Source: Halomonas fontilapidosi (GTDB lineage Bacteria > Pseudomonadota > Gammaproteobacteria > Pseudomonadales > Halomonadaceae). From it: a DNA stretch of 64,000 bases. A program made the translations under genes and the position numbers. The notes beneath the pieces were generated by a model. That model was not told where the DNA came from. It did not search any database and saw only the letters and a list, made by a program, of their open reading frames with translations. The DNA lies in the NCBI RefSeq assembly GCF_014192285.1, contig NZ_JACHXQ010000001.1, forward strand, positions 62,001 to 126,000, in the 5' to 3' direction. Shown piece after piece: positions 36,143-45,895 of the stretch; within the stretch, counting starts at the first letter, position 1, and every line of letters begins with the position of its first letter.

Positions 36143-36260
36143 GCAGTCTCACGGTCGAGTGGCGTAGGTTGAGCGTGTTCTTGTTATGAAGTGCTAATCA
36201 ATAAGTGTTGGTCGAATCGGCGTCGAGCGCAAAGACCTCCTTGGTCTAAGAGAGACCGAT

Positions 36261-36854
36261 CTAAGAGGCGCCGGGTGGGTAACGCTCTGTGTCTGATGGT
36301 TCGTCGTCTTCCTCGCCAGTGACCATCGCCGCGTCATCTTCGGCGCCGGCTTGTTCGGTTTCAGCTGGCTCGGCATCGGGGTGTGACGCCTTGGCGATCT
36401 CGGGATCATGCGCATCCTGGATCTGGCCATCATCTTCCGCTTTCTGACGGGTCCAGTTGCGCAGTCGCTCGGCGACCTCGCTGGCCAGTGGCTGGAGCTT
36501 CTGCCGGTAGTCGTCGTCATAGTCGTCAAGGCCGTCACGGACCCCGTAATGCTCAGCGGCAAAGAGTCGGCGCAGGGCCCGCTTGCGCAGGCCGGCGCTG
36601 ACGCCGGAGGCCAGGTAGGCCTTGATGTCGCTGCCGGCGGGCAGGGTGTCCGGATCGGGCAGGGTGTGATCGAGACTGCCGGGCGCCGGCGAATCGGATG
36701 ACCGGGACGCCCGGGCGCAAGGGTCGGTGTCCAGTGGCGTCCGGTCAGATGCCTCGTGCTCCTGCGACTCGCCCTCGCGTTGCGACAAGGGTGCCGCTGA
36801 CGACGCCGGCAGCTCACCCCGCTTGAGACGCGACCATCTCTCTAAGCGGCTCAT
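36261..36854 (-). CDS. DUF3306 domain-containing protein
   Basis: A 197-residue acidic, probably disordered protein. It opens with SRLERWSRLKRGE, has a conserved middle (YLASGVSAGLRKRALRRLF followed by DGLDDYDDDYR) and ends in a Glu/Asp-rich tail. This is the DUF3306 family, found only with formate dehydrogenase genes. Function unknown; it overlaps the DUF3305 gene by four bases. High acidity is also common in halophile proteins. Confidence 0.82.
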   Translation of the reverse strand: MSRLERWSRLKRGELPASSAAPLSQREGESQEHEASDRTPLDTDPCARASRSSDSPAPGSLDHTLPDPDTLPAGSDIKAYLASGVSAGLRKRALRRLFAAEHYGVRDGLDDYDDDYRQKLQPLASEVAERLRNWTRQKAEDDGQIQDAHDPEIAKASHPDAEPAETEQAGAEDDAAMVTGEEDDEPSDTERYPPGAS

Positions 36855-37282
36855 GCCTCGATCTCCCGGGCGCGCCCGGCACCCTTGCGCTTCTTCTTGC
36901 GGCCTTCTTCCGGAGCCTCGCCATGATGCGCGACATAGGCCTCGATCCAGGCCTGCACAGCCAAGGGCATATCGGCTTCCAGCACCCGGTGCTCGCCGTC
37001 GAGCCAGCCGGCAGCGACGTCCTGGCTGGCGGAAATGGCGGCGGGGTGGGGTGAGGCACCGGCTTCACCGGCCCGAACGAAGAGGCGAGGGGATCGGCTT
37101 GTCAGGTTGAAACGGTAGGCGGCACGCTCGGTCATGTAGAGTTGCAGGTCCAGGGTCCAGGGACCGTGGCGCCCGGATGCGAGGTCGACGATCTCCCAGC
37201 GGGTGGTGGGAAAGCCCTTGATAGTCAAGGACTCACCGACGATGTTGAAGCTCAGCGGGCGAATCGTGCGGTTTGAGGACAT
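36851..37282 (-). CDS. DUF3305 domain-containing protein
   Basis: A 143-residue protein of the DUF3305 family. The conserved core includes TTRWEIVDLASG and LQLYMTERAAYRFNLTSRSPRLFV; the C-terminal tail is lysine- and arginine-rich. Function unknown, always near formate dehydrogenase genes. Start at 37282 (MSSNRTIRP) has a GGAGA site at a somewhat long spacing; a Met seven codons upstream is the alternative. First gene of the operon; a TTGACA hexamer lies at 37362-37367 on this strand. Confidence 0.8.
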   Translation of the reverse strand: MSSNRTIRPLSFNIVGESLTIKGFPTTRWEIVDLASGRHGPWTLDLQLYMTERAAYRFNLTSRSPRLFVRAGEAGASPHPAAISASQDVAAGWLDGEHRVLEADMPLAVQAWIEAYVAHHGEAPEEGRKKKRKGAGRAREIEA

Positions 37283-37377
37283 GATACGAATTTCTCCAGC
37301 CATCTCTATATGCAGTAAAGACAGTGGCGGGAGAGAATGCCATCATCACCCATCAACGTTCTGTCAAGGAACCGTGA

Positions 37378-38223
37378 ATGCATGACATCAGCCTGAGTCG
37401 GGCGCGTCTGCCGGCCACCCTGGAGATCGAGGTTCTCGACGAGTTCGGTGAGGCAAAACGGCAGGCCATTGCGGCGGAGCGGGCCCTGACCGTCTACCTC
37501 AACAGGCGCGAGATCGTCACGCTGATGACCCTGGGGGCAGATCCCGAAGCCCTGGTGGTCGGGTACTTGCGCAATCAGGGGCTGTTGATCGAACAGGCGG
37601 ATCTTCAGGCGGTCCATGTCGACTGGGAGGTGGAGGCCGCGGCGGTGGTCACCCGCCATCTACCCGAGGATCTGGAGGAACGCCTGGGCCAGCGCACGGT
37701 GACCACCGGCTGCGGCCAGGGAACGGTATTTGGCCGGCTGCTAGAGGCCACTTCATTGCGACCGCTACCGACGACAGCGATCCGCCAGTCGGTGCTCTAC
37801 CGGCTTCTCGACAACCTTGGCGCTTACAACGAGACCTATCGCAGCGCCGGTGCCGTCCACGGCTGCGCCCTATGTCGCCAGGAAGGCGTCCTGGATTTCA
37901 TCGAGGATGTAGGGCGGCACAACGCCGTGGATACGCTGGCCGGCCGCCAGTGGCTGGCGGAGGCGGAGAGCACCGACGCCGATATCTTCTACACCACCGG
38001 CCGACTGACGTCGGAGATGGTGCTCAAGGTGGCGCAGATGGGCATCGGGGTCCTGGTGTCGCGATCGGGTGTCACCCAGAAGGGGGTGGAACTGGCCGAG
38101 CGCTTCGGCGTGCTGCTGATCGCCCGCGCCAAGGGACGGCGTTTCCAGGCGATCCACGGCGCGGGCCGGCTTGAACTCGATGCCGTCCCCCAGCGGCGCC
38201 CGGGGGATCGGGCACGGGCGTGA
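37378..38223 (+). CDS. fdhD: Formate dehydrogenase accessory sulfurtransferase FdhD
   Basis: A 281-residue protein that transfers sulfur from IscS to the Moco of formate dehydrogenase. Marks are TTGCGQGTVFG (around residue 112), the active CXXC pair C163/C166 in HGCALCRQEG, then EDVGRHNAVDTLAG and TTGRLTSEMVLK. AAGGA site just upstream. It is transcribed divergently from the operon it serves, so both promoters share about 95 bases. Confidence 0.95.
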   Translation: MHDISLSRARLPATLEIEVLDEFGEAKRQAIAAERALTVYLNRREIVTLMTLGADPEALVVGYLRNQGLLIEQADLQAVHVDWEVEAAAVVTRHLPEDLEERLGQRTVTTGCGQGTVFGRLLEATSLRPLPTTAIRQSVLYRLLDNLGAYNETYRSAGAVHGCALCRQEGVLDFIEDVGRHNAVDTLAGRQWLAEAESTDADIFYTTGRLTSEMVLKVAQMGIGVLVSRSGVTQKGVELAERFGVLLIARAKGRRFQAIHGAGRLELDAVPQRRPGDRARA

Positions 38224-38226
38224 GTC

Positions 38227-38862
38227 TCAGGCGCTGCCGTCGCTGCGGGTGCAGACCGACAACACCGTGGCATCGTCGTCGCTGACCGAGACCAGCGCAT
38301 GGCCCATGGCGCTGTCGAAGTAGATGCTGTCTCCGCTGGCCAGCGCCAGGGGCTCGTAGTATTCGGTATAAAGCCGGATTTCGCCGTCGAGCACCATCAG
38401 GAACTCCTCGCCGTCATGACGCACCCATTCGCTGAATTCGTCGAAGGCGCGCGCGCGCACAATGGTCTTGAAGGGAATCATGCGCTTCTGGGCGAGTTCA
38501 CAGCTGAGCAACTCGTGCTCGTAGGTCGGGGTGGGGTGGCGCTGCCCCTCGCCACGCCGCGTAAGGTCGCGACGACCCATGGTGCGGGGCTGGGTACGGG
38601 GTGGCGAGAGTAGCTGGGGCAGGTCGATGCCCAGACCGTTGATCAACTTCTGCACGGCCGTGAAGGTGGGCGAGATCTGATCGTTCTCGATCTTGGAGAG
38701 GGTGGAGCGTGCCAGGCCGGTCCGCTGACTGACGTCCTCGAGCGTCCACTGTTGCGCCAGGCGAATCTCCTTGAGGCGCTCGCCGAGGCGAAGTGGTTCG
38801 ACGAACGGTTTGCGGCCGGCGGCGATGCGCAGGGCGGCGTCCTGGTCGGTGGTAGCGGTCAT
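38227..38862 (-). CDS. XRE-family regulator with C-terminal cupin domain
   Basis: A 211-residue repressor of the HTH-cupin type. The HTH (LKEIRLAQQWTLEDVSQRTGLARSTLSKIEN) occupies residues 28-60 and the cupin the last 80. Such proteins sense small molecules (polyamines, amino acids) through the cupin. Convergent with fdhD (3 bases apart) and upstream, in the same direction, of nothing obvious; the deacetylase gene lies behind it. The target is unknown; the neighbouring deacetylase or fdhD are possibilities only. Confidence 0.85.
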   Translation of the reverse strand: MTATTDQDAALRIAAGRKPFVEPLRLGERLKEIRLAQQWTLEDVSQRTGLARSTLSKIENDQISPTFTAVQKLINGLGIDLPQLLSPPRTQPRTMGRRDLTRRGEGQRHPTPTYEHELLSCELAQKRMIPFKTIVRARAFDEFSEWVRHDGEEFLMVLDGEIRLYTEYYEPLALASGDSIYFDSAMGHALVSVSDDDATVLSVCTRSDGSA

Positions 38863-39015
38863 GCGCTGTTCACTATCGGAAACGAGATTTCCCCAAGCCT
38901 ACCACAGTCACAGCGCACATGGCCCTGCCAGCGGCGCCACTATGGCGCGTGGCGACAAGGAAGTCGCAAAGCGACAGGCGGACGTCGTGTTTCCCGGGAG
39001 CGGGAAACAGACGGA

Positions 39016-39951
39016 TCACTCGCCGAACGGCAGCCCGAGCAGGGCCTTGAGATGCGCCTCGGTACTGCGCCCCAGGGAGTCGAGGTCATAGCCGCCTTCC
39101 AGCACCGATACCAAGCGGCCATCGGCATAGAGCGCGGCGATCTCCAACGCCATGTGGGTGACCCAGTGGTAGTCCTCGTCTTCCAGGCAGAGCTCCGCCA
39201 TGGGATCCTCGCGATGCGCGTCGAAACCGGACGAGAGCAGCACGATTTCCGGCTTGAAGGCATGCAGGGCGGGCAGCCAGTCATCCTCGATCGCCTGGCG
39301 GAAGGCGGCACTGTCGGTGCCGGCGTTCAGTGGGGTGTTGACCACGTTCTGCCATTCGCTGCGCAGGTAGCGCCAGGGGTAGAAGGGGAACTGGAAGCTG
39401 GTGCAGACCAGCACCTCAGGGTCATCCTTGAAGATATCGATGGTGCCGTTGCACTGGTGGACATCGAAGTCGAGGATGGCGATACGGCGGGCGCCATATT
39501 TCGCCCTGGCGTGGGCCGCCCCCACCGCCACGTTGTTGTAGAAGCAGAAGCCCATGGCGTCGGAGGCCTCGGCGTGATGCCCCGGGGGACGCACCGCACA
39601 GAAGACATTGTCGGCCTGGCCACGGAAGACCTGATCGACGCCGCGCACCACGGCGCCGGCAGCCACCCTTGCCGCCTTGAGGCTATCCGGGTTCATCATG
39701 GTGTCACTGTCGAGCGTGACGATGCCGTGATCCGGCACGCACTTGTCCAGGGCCCGCAGATGACGGAGGGGGTGGACGCGGGCCAGCTGTTCCTCGCTCG
39801 CCTCCACTGCATCCGATTGCATGGTCTGCTGCAGCACACCCGACAGCATCAGCCGTGCGCGAATGGCATCCAGGCGCAAGGGGCTTTCCGGGTGTTCAGG
39901 CCCCATGTGATGCAAGTGACAGTTCGGGTGAGTAATGTAGGCGGTAATCAT
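39016..39951 (-). CDS. Histone-deacetylase-family (class II) amidohydrolase
   Basis: A 311-residue arginase/deacetylase-fold enzyme. The zinc and proton-relay residues are visible: H125-H126 (RPPGHHAE), D163 and H165 (DFDVHQCNGT) and a later Asp in SSGFDAHRED. Relatives deacetylate lysine in proteins, acetylpolyamines or other acetyl-amides; sequence alone does not decide. Divergent from the Pat-type acetyltransferase gene 109 bases away, so a writer-eraser pair is plausible. GGAG site eight bases before the start. Confidence 0.88.
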   Translation of the reverse strand: MITAYITHPNCHLHHMGPEHPESPLRLDAIRARLMLSGVLQQTMQSDAVEASEEQLARVHPLRHLRALDKCVPDHGIVTLDSDTMMNPDSLKAARVAAGAVVRGVDQVFRGQADNVFCAVRPPGHHAEASDAMGFCFYNNVAVGAAHARAKYGARRIAILDFDVHQCNGTIDIFKDDPEVLVCTSFQFPFYPWRYLRSEWQNVVNTPLNAGTDSAAFRQAIEDDWLPALHAFKPEIVLLSSGFDAHREDPMAELCLEDEDYHWVTHMALEIAALYADGRLVSVLEGGYDLDSLGRSTEAHLKALLGLPFGE

Positions 39952-39965
39952 GCACTGGCTCCGAA

Positions 39966-39979
39966 GTGACTGAGGTCAC
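39966..39979. promoter_or_regulatory. Inverted repeat between the deacetylase and acetyltransferase genes
   Basis: GTGAC-TGAG-GTCAC, a perfect 5-base inverted repeat, lies just upstream of the deacetylase start within the shared promoter region and could bind a dimeric regulator. Short, so chance is not excluded. Confidence 0.3.
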
Positions 39980-40029
39980 CTTAATCGTGACGCCCGCTTG
40001 CAGGACAGTGTCAATAAGTCTTAGACAAT

Positions 40030-40047
40030 GAAGGGCAATACCCCTTC
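40030..40047 (+). promoter_or_regulatory. Leader hairpin directly before the acetyltransferase ribosome-binding site
   Basis: GAAGGG and CCCTTC (6 base pairs, loop CAATAC) form a hairpin that ends two bases before the GGGAGG site used by the downstream gene. A competing CCC-CTTC-GGG pairing would reach into that site. Translational control is possible, not shown. Confidence 0.35.
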
Positions 40048-40060
40048 GGGAGGATCCTGC

Positions 40061-42808
40061 GTGAGTACCCGCTTCCTGCGCCACTTCTTCGAACCCACCT
40101 CCATCGCGGTGATCGGGGCCTCCGAGAAGCCCCATTCCACGGGCGGCCTGGTGATTCACAACCTCCGCGAGGGCGGTTTTACCGGCAGCGTCTGGGCGGT
40201 CAATCCCAAGGGCTACGACAGCGTCTTCACGATGCCCTGCGTCAGTCGCGTATCGCAACTGCCCGAGGTACCGGATCTGGCGGTGATCTGCTCGCCGGTG
40301 GAGACGGTGCCGGGCCTGATCGAGCGGCTGGGAAAGTTTGGCGTCAAGGCCGCCCTGGTGCTGTCCGGGGGCGCCCATCTCGACGAGGAACGCGACCACA
40401 AGGGCTCGATACGCAGCCGAATGCTGGCCGCCGCCAGAGACTCGGGCATCCGCGTGCTCGGGCCCGAATGCATGGGGCTGATCGTGCCGGGACGCAAGCT
40501 CAATGCCTCCTACGCCAGTCAACCGGTGAAGGCGGGGCGCGTGGCCTATCTCGGCCAGTCGGGCATGCTCGGTAATGCCATGATCGACTGGGCGGCCGGC
40601 CGCGGCATCGGTTTTTCCCATCTGCTCACGGTGGGCGACAGCGTCGACGTCCTGCTGCCCGACCTGATGGACTACATCAACCAGTTTTCGCCGGCCCAGG
40701 CGATCCTGCTTCACCTCGAGCGCATCATGGATGCCCAGCACTTCATGACCGCGCTGCGCGATGCCTCACGCAATCGCCTGGTGTTGGCCATCAAGAGCGG
40801 CCGCACGGCGGAGTCCGACATTTCCGGGCTGCCGCCGACGCCGGGTATTGCCAATCGCGACCAGGTGTTCGATGCGGCCTTCGCCCGGGCGGGGGTTGTC
40901 AGGGTCAACGACTCCGATGAACTGTTCGACGCTCTGGAGACGCTGTCGCGCATGAAGCCCCTGAAGGGGGATCGCCTGGCGATTGTCTCCAACGGTCTGG
41001 GACCGGCGATGCTGGCCATCGACAAGCTAATCAATGCCGGGGGCAAGCTGGCCCAGTTCAGTGAAGAGACTCGCGAGGCCCTGCGCCGCGACGACTTCGA
41101 CATGAGCAAGCCCGGTGAAAACCCGGTGGACCTGGGCGGCAATGCCACGCCCGAACGGCTCGTGGAGGCCCTGGAGATCGTGGCGGCCGACCGGGGCGTG
41201 GATGCCGTGCTGGTCGTCCACGCGCCGACGCGCCTCGCGCCGTCGAAGACCACCGCCCAGGCGATCATCGCGGCGCGCAAGCGCTTCCGGCGCAATCTGC
41301 TGACCAGCTGGATGGGCCTCGAGGAGGCACTGTCGGCGCGTCACGAGTGCAACCTGGCCGGCATACCCACCTATATCTCGCCGGAGAAGGCGGTGAAGGC
41401 CTTCATGCACATGGTCGATTACCAGCGGGTGCAGGCCCTGCTCCAGGAAATCCCGCCGAGTTTGCCCTTCGACACCACCCTGGAGATTCGTCGCCGCTGC
41501 CGGTCGCTGATCGAGGAGGCCCGCGAGGCGGGGCGCGAATGCCTGACGCACTCCGAGACGGCCCAGGTACTGGAGGCCTACGGGCTTCCGGTAGCACAGA
41601 GTCGCTATTTCACGACCGCCGAGGAGGCCCGCGAGGCGGCTGTTGACTTCGAAGGGCCGATGGCCCTCAAGGTGATCCATGAAGGCAACTGCCACCCCTT
41701 CCGCTATCGTCAGCACCCTCACAAGATCTCCGCCGGCCTGATTCAGGACCTGTCGAGTCCGGCGCAGGTTGCCGAGGGCGTGGAACGGCTTAGCGACAAG
41801 GTAACGGAAAAGTTTCCGGACCTGACGGTGCTGGAGTACTGCCTGCAGGCCATGCAGCGCGGCAAGCACTCCATGCAGCTGTGTGCCGGCATTACCCGCG
41901 ACCCGATCTTCGGCCCGGTGATCGTCTTCGGCATTGGCGGCTACAAGGTCAACATACTGGCCGACCGCCAGGTGGCGCTGCCGCCGCTCAACATGAGTCT
42001 CGCGGCGGACGTGGTGGGACGCACCCACGCCGCCCGACTGATCCGCGAGCACTCCAGCCATCCCGAGCGCGACCTGGATCGACTCTGCGAGCTGCTGGTG
42101 AAACTGTCACAGATGGCCAGCGACCTGCCCCATCTGCGCGGGCTGGAGCTCAATCCGCTGCTGCTCAATCGCGACGGTGTGGTGGCGGTGGATTTCGCCA
42201 TGGATCTCGGCCCCGCCGCGCGTTTCGCGATCATGCCCTATCCCGAGGAGCTGCGGGAATGGGTGACGCTCAAGAACGGTTGGCAGGTCGAGGTTCGCCC
42301 GATCCGCGCCGAGGATGCGCCACTGATCGATCGTTTTCACCAGCAGCTCTCCGAGGAGAGCATTCGTTTCCGCTACTTCCACAACAAGGCGGACCTGACC
42401 AAGCGAGACCTGTCGATGCTCTCGCACATCAACTACGACCGGCAGATGGCCTTCATCGCGGAGCACCTTCGCGACGATGGCAGCAAGGAGATGCTCGGCG
42501 TGGTCCGCGTGTGGAACGACCCCGACAACATTCGCACCGAGTTCTCGGTCATCATCCGTGACGACCTGCAGGGACTGGGTATCGGCAGCCTGCTGATGGA
42601 AAAGATGATCAGCTACTGCAAGAGCGTCGGCACCCTCGAGATGATCGGCAAGATCATGGTCGACAACCATCCCATGCGCGCCCTGATGAAGCACCTGGGC
42701 TTCAAGCAGCGCTACAACATGGAGGAGCAGGTGGTGGATGCAATACTGCGGCTCAACGAGCCGGAGAGCGAGTGGCAGCGCCACCGGCTGGAGAGCCTGC
42801 CGGACTGA
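40061..42808 (+). CDS. Pat/YfiQ-type protein lysine acetyltransferase (ADP-forming acyl-CoA synthetase fused to GNAT)
   Basis: A 915-residue fusion. Order: CoA-binding domain (IAVIGASEKPHSTGG), succinyl-CoA-ligase-like domains, ATP-grasp region near residues 510-720, and a C-terminal GNAT acetyltransferase (about 735-900, with the acetyl-CoA loop in DDLQGLGIGSLLMEKM). In Salmonella and E. coli the Pat/YfiQ homologue acetylates and inactivates acyl-CoA synthetases such as Acs and PrpE; a PrpE is encoded in this window. Start: GTG at 40061 preceded by GGGAGG, preferred over an ATG 33 bases upstream without such a site. The synthetase half is usually inactive in this family. Confidence 0.9.
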   Translation: MSTRFLRHFFEPTSIAVIGASEKPHSTGGLVIHNLREGGFTGSVWAVNPKGYDSVFTMPCVSRVSQLPEVPDLAVICSPVETVPGLIERLGKFGVKAALVLSGGAHLDEERDHKGSIRSRMLAAARDSGIRVLGPECMGLIVPGRKLNASYASQPVKAGRVAYLGQSGMLGNAMIDWAAGRGIGFSHLLTVGDSVDVLLPDLMDYINQFSPAQAILLHLERIMDAQHFMTALRDASRNRLVLAIKSGRTAESDISGLPPTPGIANRDQVFDAAFARAGVVRVNDSDELFDALETLSRMKPLKGDRLAIVSNGLGPAMLAIDKLINAGGKLAQFSEETREALRRDDFDMSKPGENPVDLGGNATPERLVEALEIVAADRGVDAVLVVHAPTRLAPSKTTAQAIIAARKRFRRNLLTSWMGLEEALSARHECNLAGIPTYISPEKAVKAFMHMVDYQRVQALLQEIPPSLPFDTTLEIRRRCRSLIEEAREAGRECLTHSETAQVLEAYGLPVAQSRYFTTAEEAREAAVDFEGPMALKVIHEGNCHPFRYRQHPHKISAGLIQDLSSPAQVAEGVERLSDKVTEKFPDLTVLEYCLQAMQRGKHSMQLCAGITRDPIFGPVIVFGIGGYKVNILADRQVALPPLNMSLAADVVGRTHAARLIREHSSHPERDLDRLCELLVKLSQMASDLPHLRGLELNPLLLNRDGVVAVDFAMDLGPAARFAIMPYPEELREWVTLKNGWQVEVRPIRAEDAPLIDRFHQQLSEESIRFRYFHNKADLTKRDLSMLSHINYDRQMAFIAEHLRDDGSKEMLGVVRVWNDPDNIRTEFSVIIRDDLQGLGIGSLLMEKMISYCKSVGTLEMIGKIMVDNHPMRALMKHLGFKQRYNMEEQVVDAILRLNEPESEWQRHRLESLPD

Positions 42809-42829
42809 ACCAGGCGCCGCAATGTCGTC

Positions 42830-42853
42830 GGCCCCGCCACGCGTGGCGGGGCC
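42830..42853. terminator. Bidirectional terminator between pat and pdxH
   Basis: A perfect 24-base palindrome of GGCCCCGCCAC and its complement lies 21 bases after the acetyltransferase stop and 13 bases after the pdxH stop. It can fold as a strong hairpin for both convergent transcripts; no long T-run. Confidence 0.65.
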
Positions 42854-42866
42854 GGGCGTCGGCGGA

Positions 42867-43508
42867 TCAGGGCGCGAGGCGGAAGCGGTTCCAACTGCCG
42901 TCGCGTCGCTCGTAGCGGATGCGGTCATGGAGCCGGCTCGGCTGCCCCTGCCAGAACTCGATCATGTCGGGAACCACCCGATAACCGCCCCAGTGGATGG
43001 GACGCGGGATCTCCTGTCCCTCGTAGGCGCGCTCGAAGCGCTGCTCGCGCTCCGCGAGCCAGGAGCGATTGGGTATCACCACGCTCTGGGTGGCCACCCA
43101 GGCGCCCAGCTGGCTGCCGCGGGGACGCGTGGCAAAGTAGGCATCCGACTCCGCGGGAGCGACCTGCTCGACTCGCCCCTCGACCCGCACCTGGCGAGAG
43201 AGCGACGGCCACCAGAAGACCAGGGCGGCATGGGGCACATTGGTCAGCTCACTGCCCTTGTGGCTGTGATAATTGGTGTAGAACACCAGGCCCTGGTCGT
43301 CGGTTCCTTTCAGCAACACGACGCGTGCATGAGGGCGGCCCTGACTGTCGGCGGTGGCCAGGGTCATGACATTGCCGTCGTCTCCTTCGGCCTCCAGTGC
43401 CAGGGTCAGCCACTCGTCGAACATTCCCATGGGCGTGTCGGGTGTGTCGGACTCGTCGAGCTGGCCGCCTTCATAGTCGCGCCGTATGTCGGCAATCTTG
43501 CGTGTCAT
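42867..43508 (-). CDS. pdxH: Pyridoxamine 5'-phosphate oxidase
   Basis: A 213-residue FMN enzyme that makes pyridoxal 5'-phosphate in the last step of vitamin B6 synthesis and salvage. Marks: RRDYEGGQLDES near the N terminus, GRPHARVVLLKG for FMN binding, YTNYHSHKGSEL and the C-terminal DRIRYER..GSWNRFRLAP. TAGGAG site before the start. Length matches E. coli PdxH (218). Confidence 0.95.
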   Translation of the reverse strand: MTRKIADIRRDYEGGQLDESDTPDTPMGMFDEWLTLALEAEGDDGNVMTLATADSQGRPHARVVLLKGTDDQGLVFYTNYHSHKGSELTNVPHAALVFWWPSLSRQVRVEGRVEQVAPAESDAYFATRPRGSQLGAWVATQSVVIPNRSWLAEREQRFERAYEGQEIPRPIHWGGYRVVPDMIEFWQGQPSRLHDRIRYERRDGSWNRFRLAP

Positions 43509-43601
43509 GACCGTCTCCTAGCATTTTGTCCCATGGTCGCCGCTCGTCGGGTCGAGCTCAATACCTCGGATGGGCAGGGCGGAAGATATTTCCGGCTAAG
43601 C

Positions 43602-43949
43602 TTATGGTGTCCAGCCCAGCTGTACCATCGCCATGTACGCGCCGGTGCCGCCGATGATCGACAGCAGGGCGTTGCGCTGCCATAGGTGCAGGCTCACCAC
43701 TACCAGTGAGGCGATAATCATCGGCCAGCCGTCGGGCGCAATATTCAGGCGTCCATCGGCCAGGGGGCGGAAATCGCGCAGGGCATAGAGCACCAGGATC
43801 ATCATTACCGCCGGCGGCAGATAACGGCCCAGGTGCAGGATCAGCGGATGCTCCGCCTGGCGGGCCAGGGCCACGAAGGGCAGTACCCGAGTGGCGAAGG
43901 TCGCGGCGGCACAGACGGCAATGAAGCCCAGCAGGTCGAGAACATTCAT
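43602..43949 (-). CDS. azlD: Branched-chain amino acid exporter small subunit AzlD
   Basis: A 115-residue protein with four hydrophobic segments, matching AzlD (ATRVLPFVAL at the start, RYLPPAVMMILVLYAL in the middle). It forms an exporter with AzlC. The start at 43949 gives the family length and overlaps azlC by four bases; the longer frame has no family support. Confidence 0.9.
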   Translation of the reverse strand: MNVLDLLGFIAVCAAATFATRVLPFVALARQAEHPLILHLGRYLPPAVMMILVLYALRDFRPLADGRLNIAPDGWPMIIASLVVVSLHLWQRNALLSIIGGTGAYMAMVQLGWTP

Positions 43950-44641
43950 GATGCCCCTCCGGCCTGGCGCACGCGATAATCGGCCAGCAGCATCAGGCTC
44001 GCCGCGCCGATCGCCCCCAGCAGCAGGTGACGCTCCGGCAGCAGCAGGATGGCCCCGAATCCGGTCGCCAGGGCAATCACAAAGGGCAACCACTGGCGCA
44101 GCCGGCGTGCCTGCTCCAGCGTCAGGACTATGAACAGCGCCGTCAGGGCGAATTCAATACCGCGGCTGTCGAAGGCCAGGGTCGTGCCGATGAGCACGCC
44201 GAGGATCGAGCCCAGCACCCACCAGAGCTGGTTGAGCAGGCTGATCCGGAAGGCCTGAGCATGGTCCAGGCCACCGTCACCGGTATGGGTCGTGAGCAGG
44301 GAGTAGGTCTCGTCGGTCAGGGCGAAGATGAGATAGGGCTTGCGCCAGCCGGCGCCCTGGAAACGGCGCAACAGCGAGAGCCCGTAGAAGAGATGGCGGG
44401 AGTTCAACATCAGCGTGGCCACGGCCACTTCCACCAGCCCGGCGCCGCCGGCCAGCAGTGCGACGGCCAGGAACTGACCGGCCCCGGCATAGATGAGTAA
44501 TGACATCAGGACCGCGCCCCAGGCCGGAATACCCACCTCGATAGCGAGGATGCCGAAGGCGGCGCCCAACGGCAGATAGCCGAACATCACGGGCAGGGTG
44601 GTAACACCCGCCTGCCGCCAGGCGTTATCGTTGTTCAACAT
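43946..44641 (-). CDS. azlC: Branched-chain amino acid exporter large subunit AzlC
   Basis: A 231-residue AzlC-family permease. Family marks are MFGYLPLGAAFGILAIEVG, LIYAGAGQFLAVALL and LNSRHLFYGLSLL. About seven hydrophobic segments. It exports branched-chain amino acids (or their analogues) with AzlD. AAGGAGG site before the ATG. Confidence 0.93.
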   Translation of the reverse strand: MLNNDNAWRQAGVTTLPVMFGYLPLGAAFGILAIEVGIPAWGAVLMSLLIYAGAGQFLAVALLAGGAGLVEVAVATLMLNSRHLFYGLSLLRRFQGAGWRKPYLIFALTDETYSLLTTHTGDGGLDHAQAFRISLLNQLWWVLGSILGVLIGTTLAFDSRGIEFALTALFIVLTLEQARRLRQWLPFVIALATGFGAILLLPERHLLLGAIGAASLMLLADYRVRQAGGAS

Positions 44642-44665
44642 CGACCTCCTTGTCGGTGCCTGATG

Positions 44666-45786
<1,121 letters not shown>

Positions 45787-45848
45787 TCAAGGAGGAGGGT
45801 GATCATGATCGAATCCTTATGCCATCAGGCAATAAAGGAACCATTGTA

Positions 45849-45887
45849 GGCTGCGGCGGAATCTCGCCACAACATCTCGCCGCAGCC
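45849..45887 (-). terminator. Hairpin behind the mgtC-type gene
   Basis: GGCTGCGGCG and CGCCGCAGCC pair perfectly over 10 bases around a 19-base loop, nine bases after the mgtC-type stop. No T-run. The same hairpin follows the candidate 14-codon frame on the plus strand. Confidence 0.4.
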
Positions 45888-45895
45888 GGCCAGCA

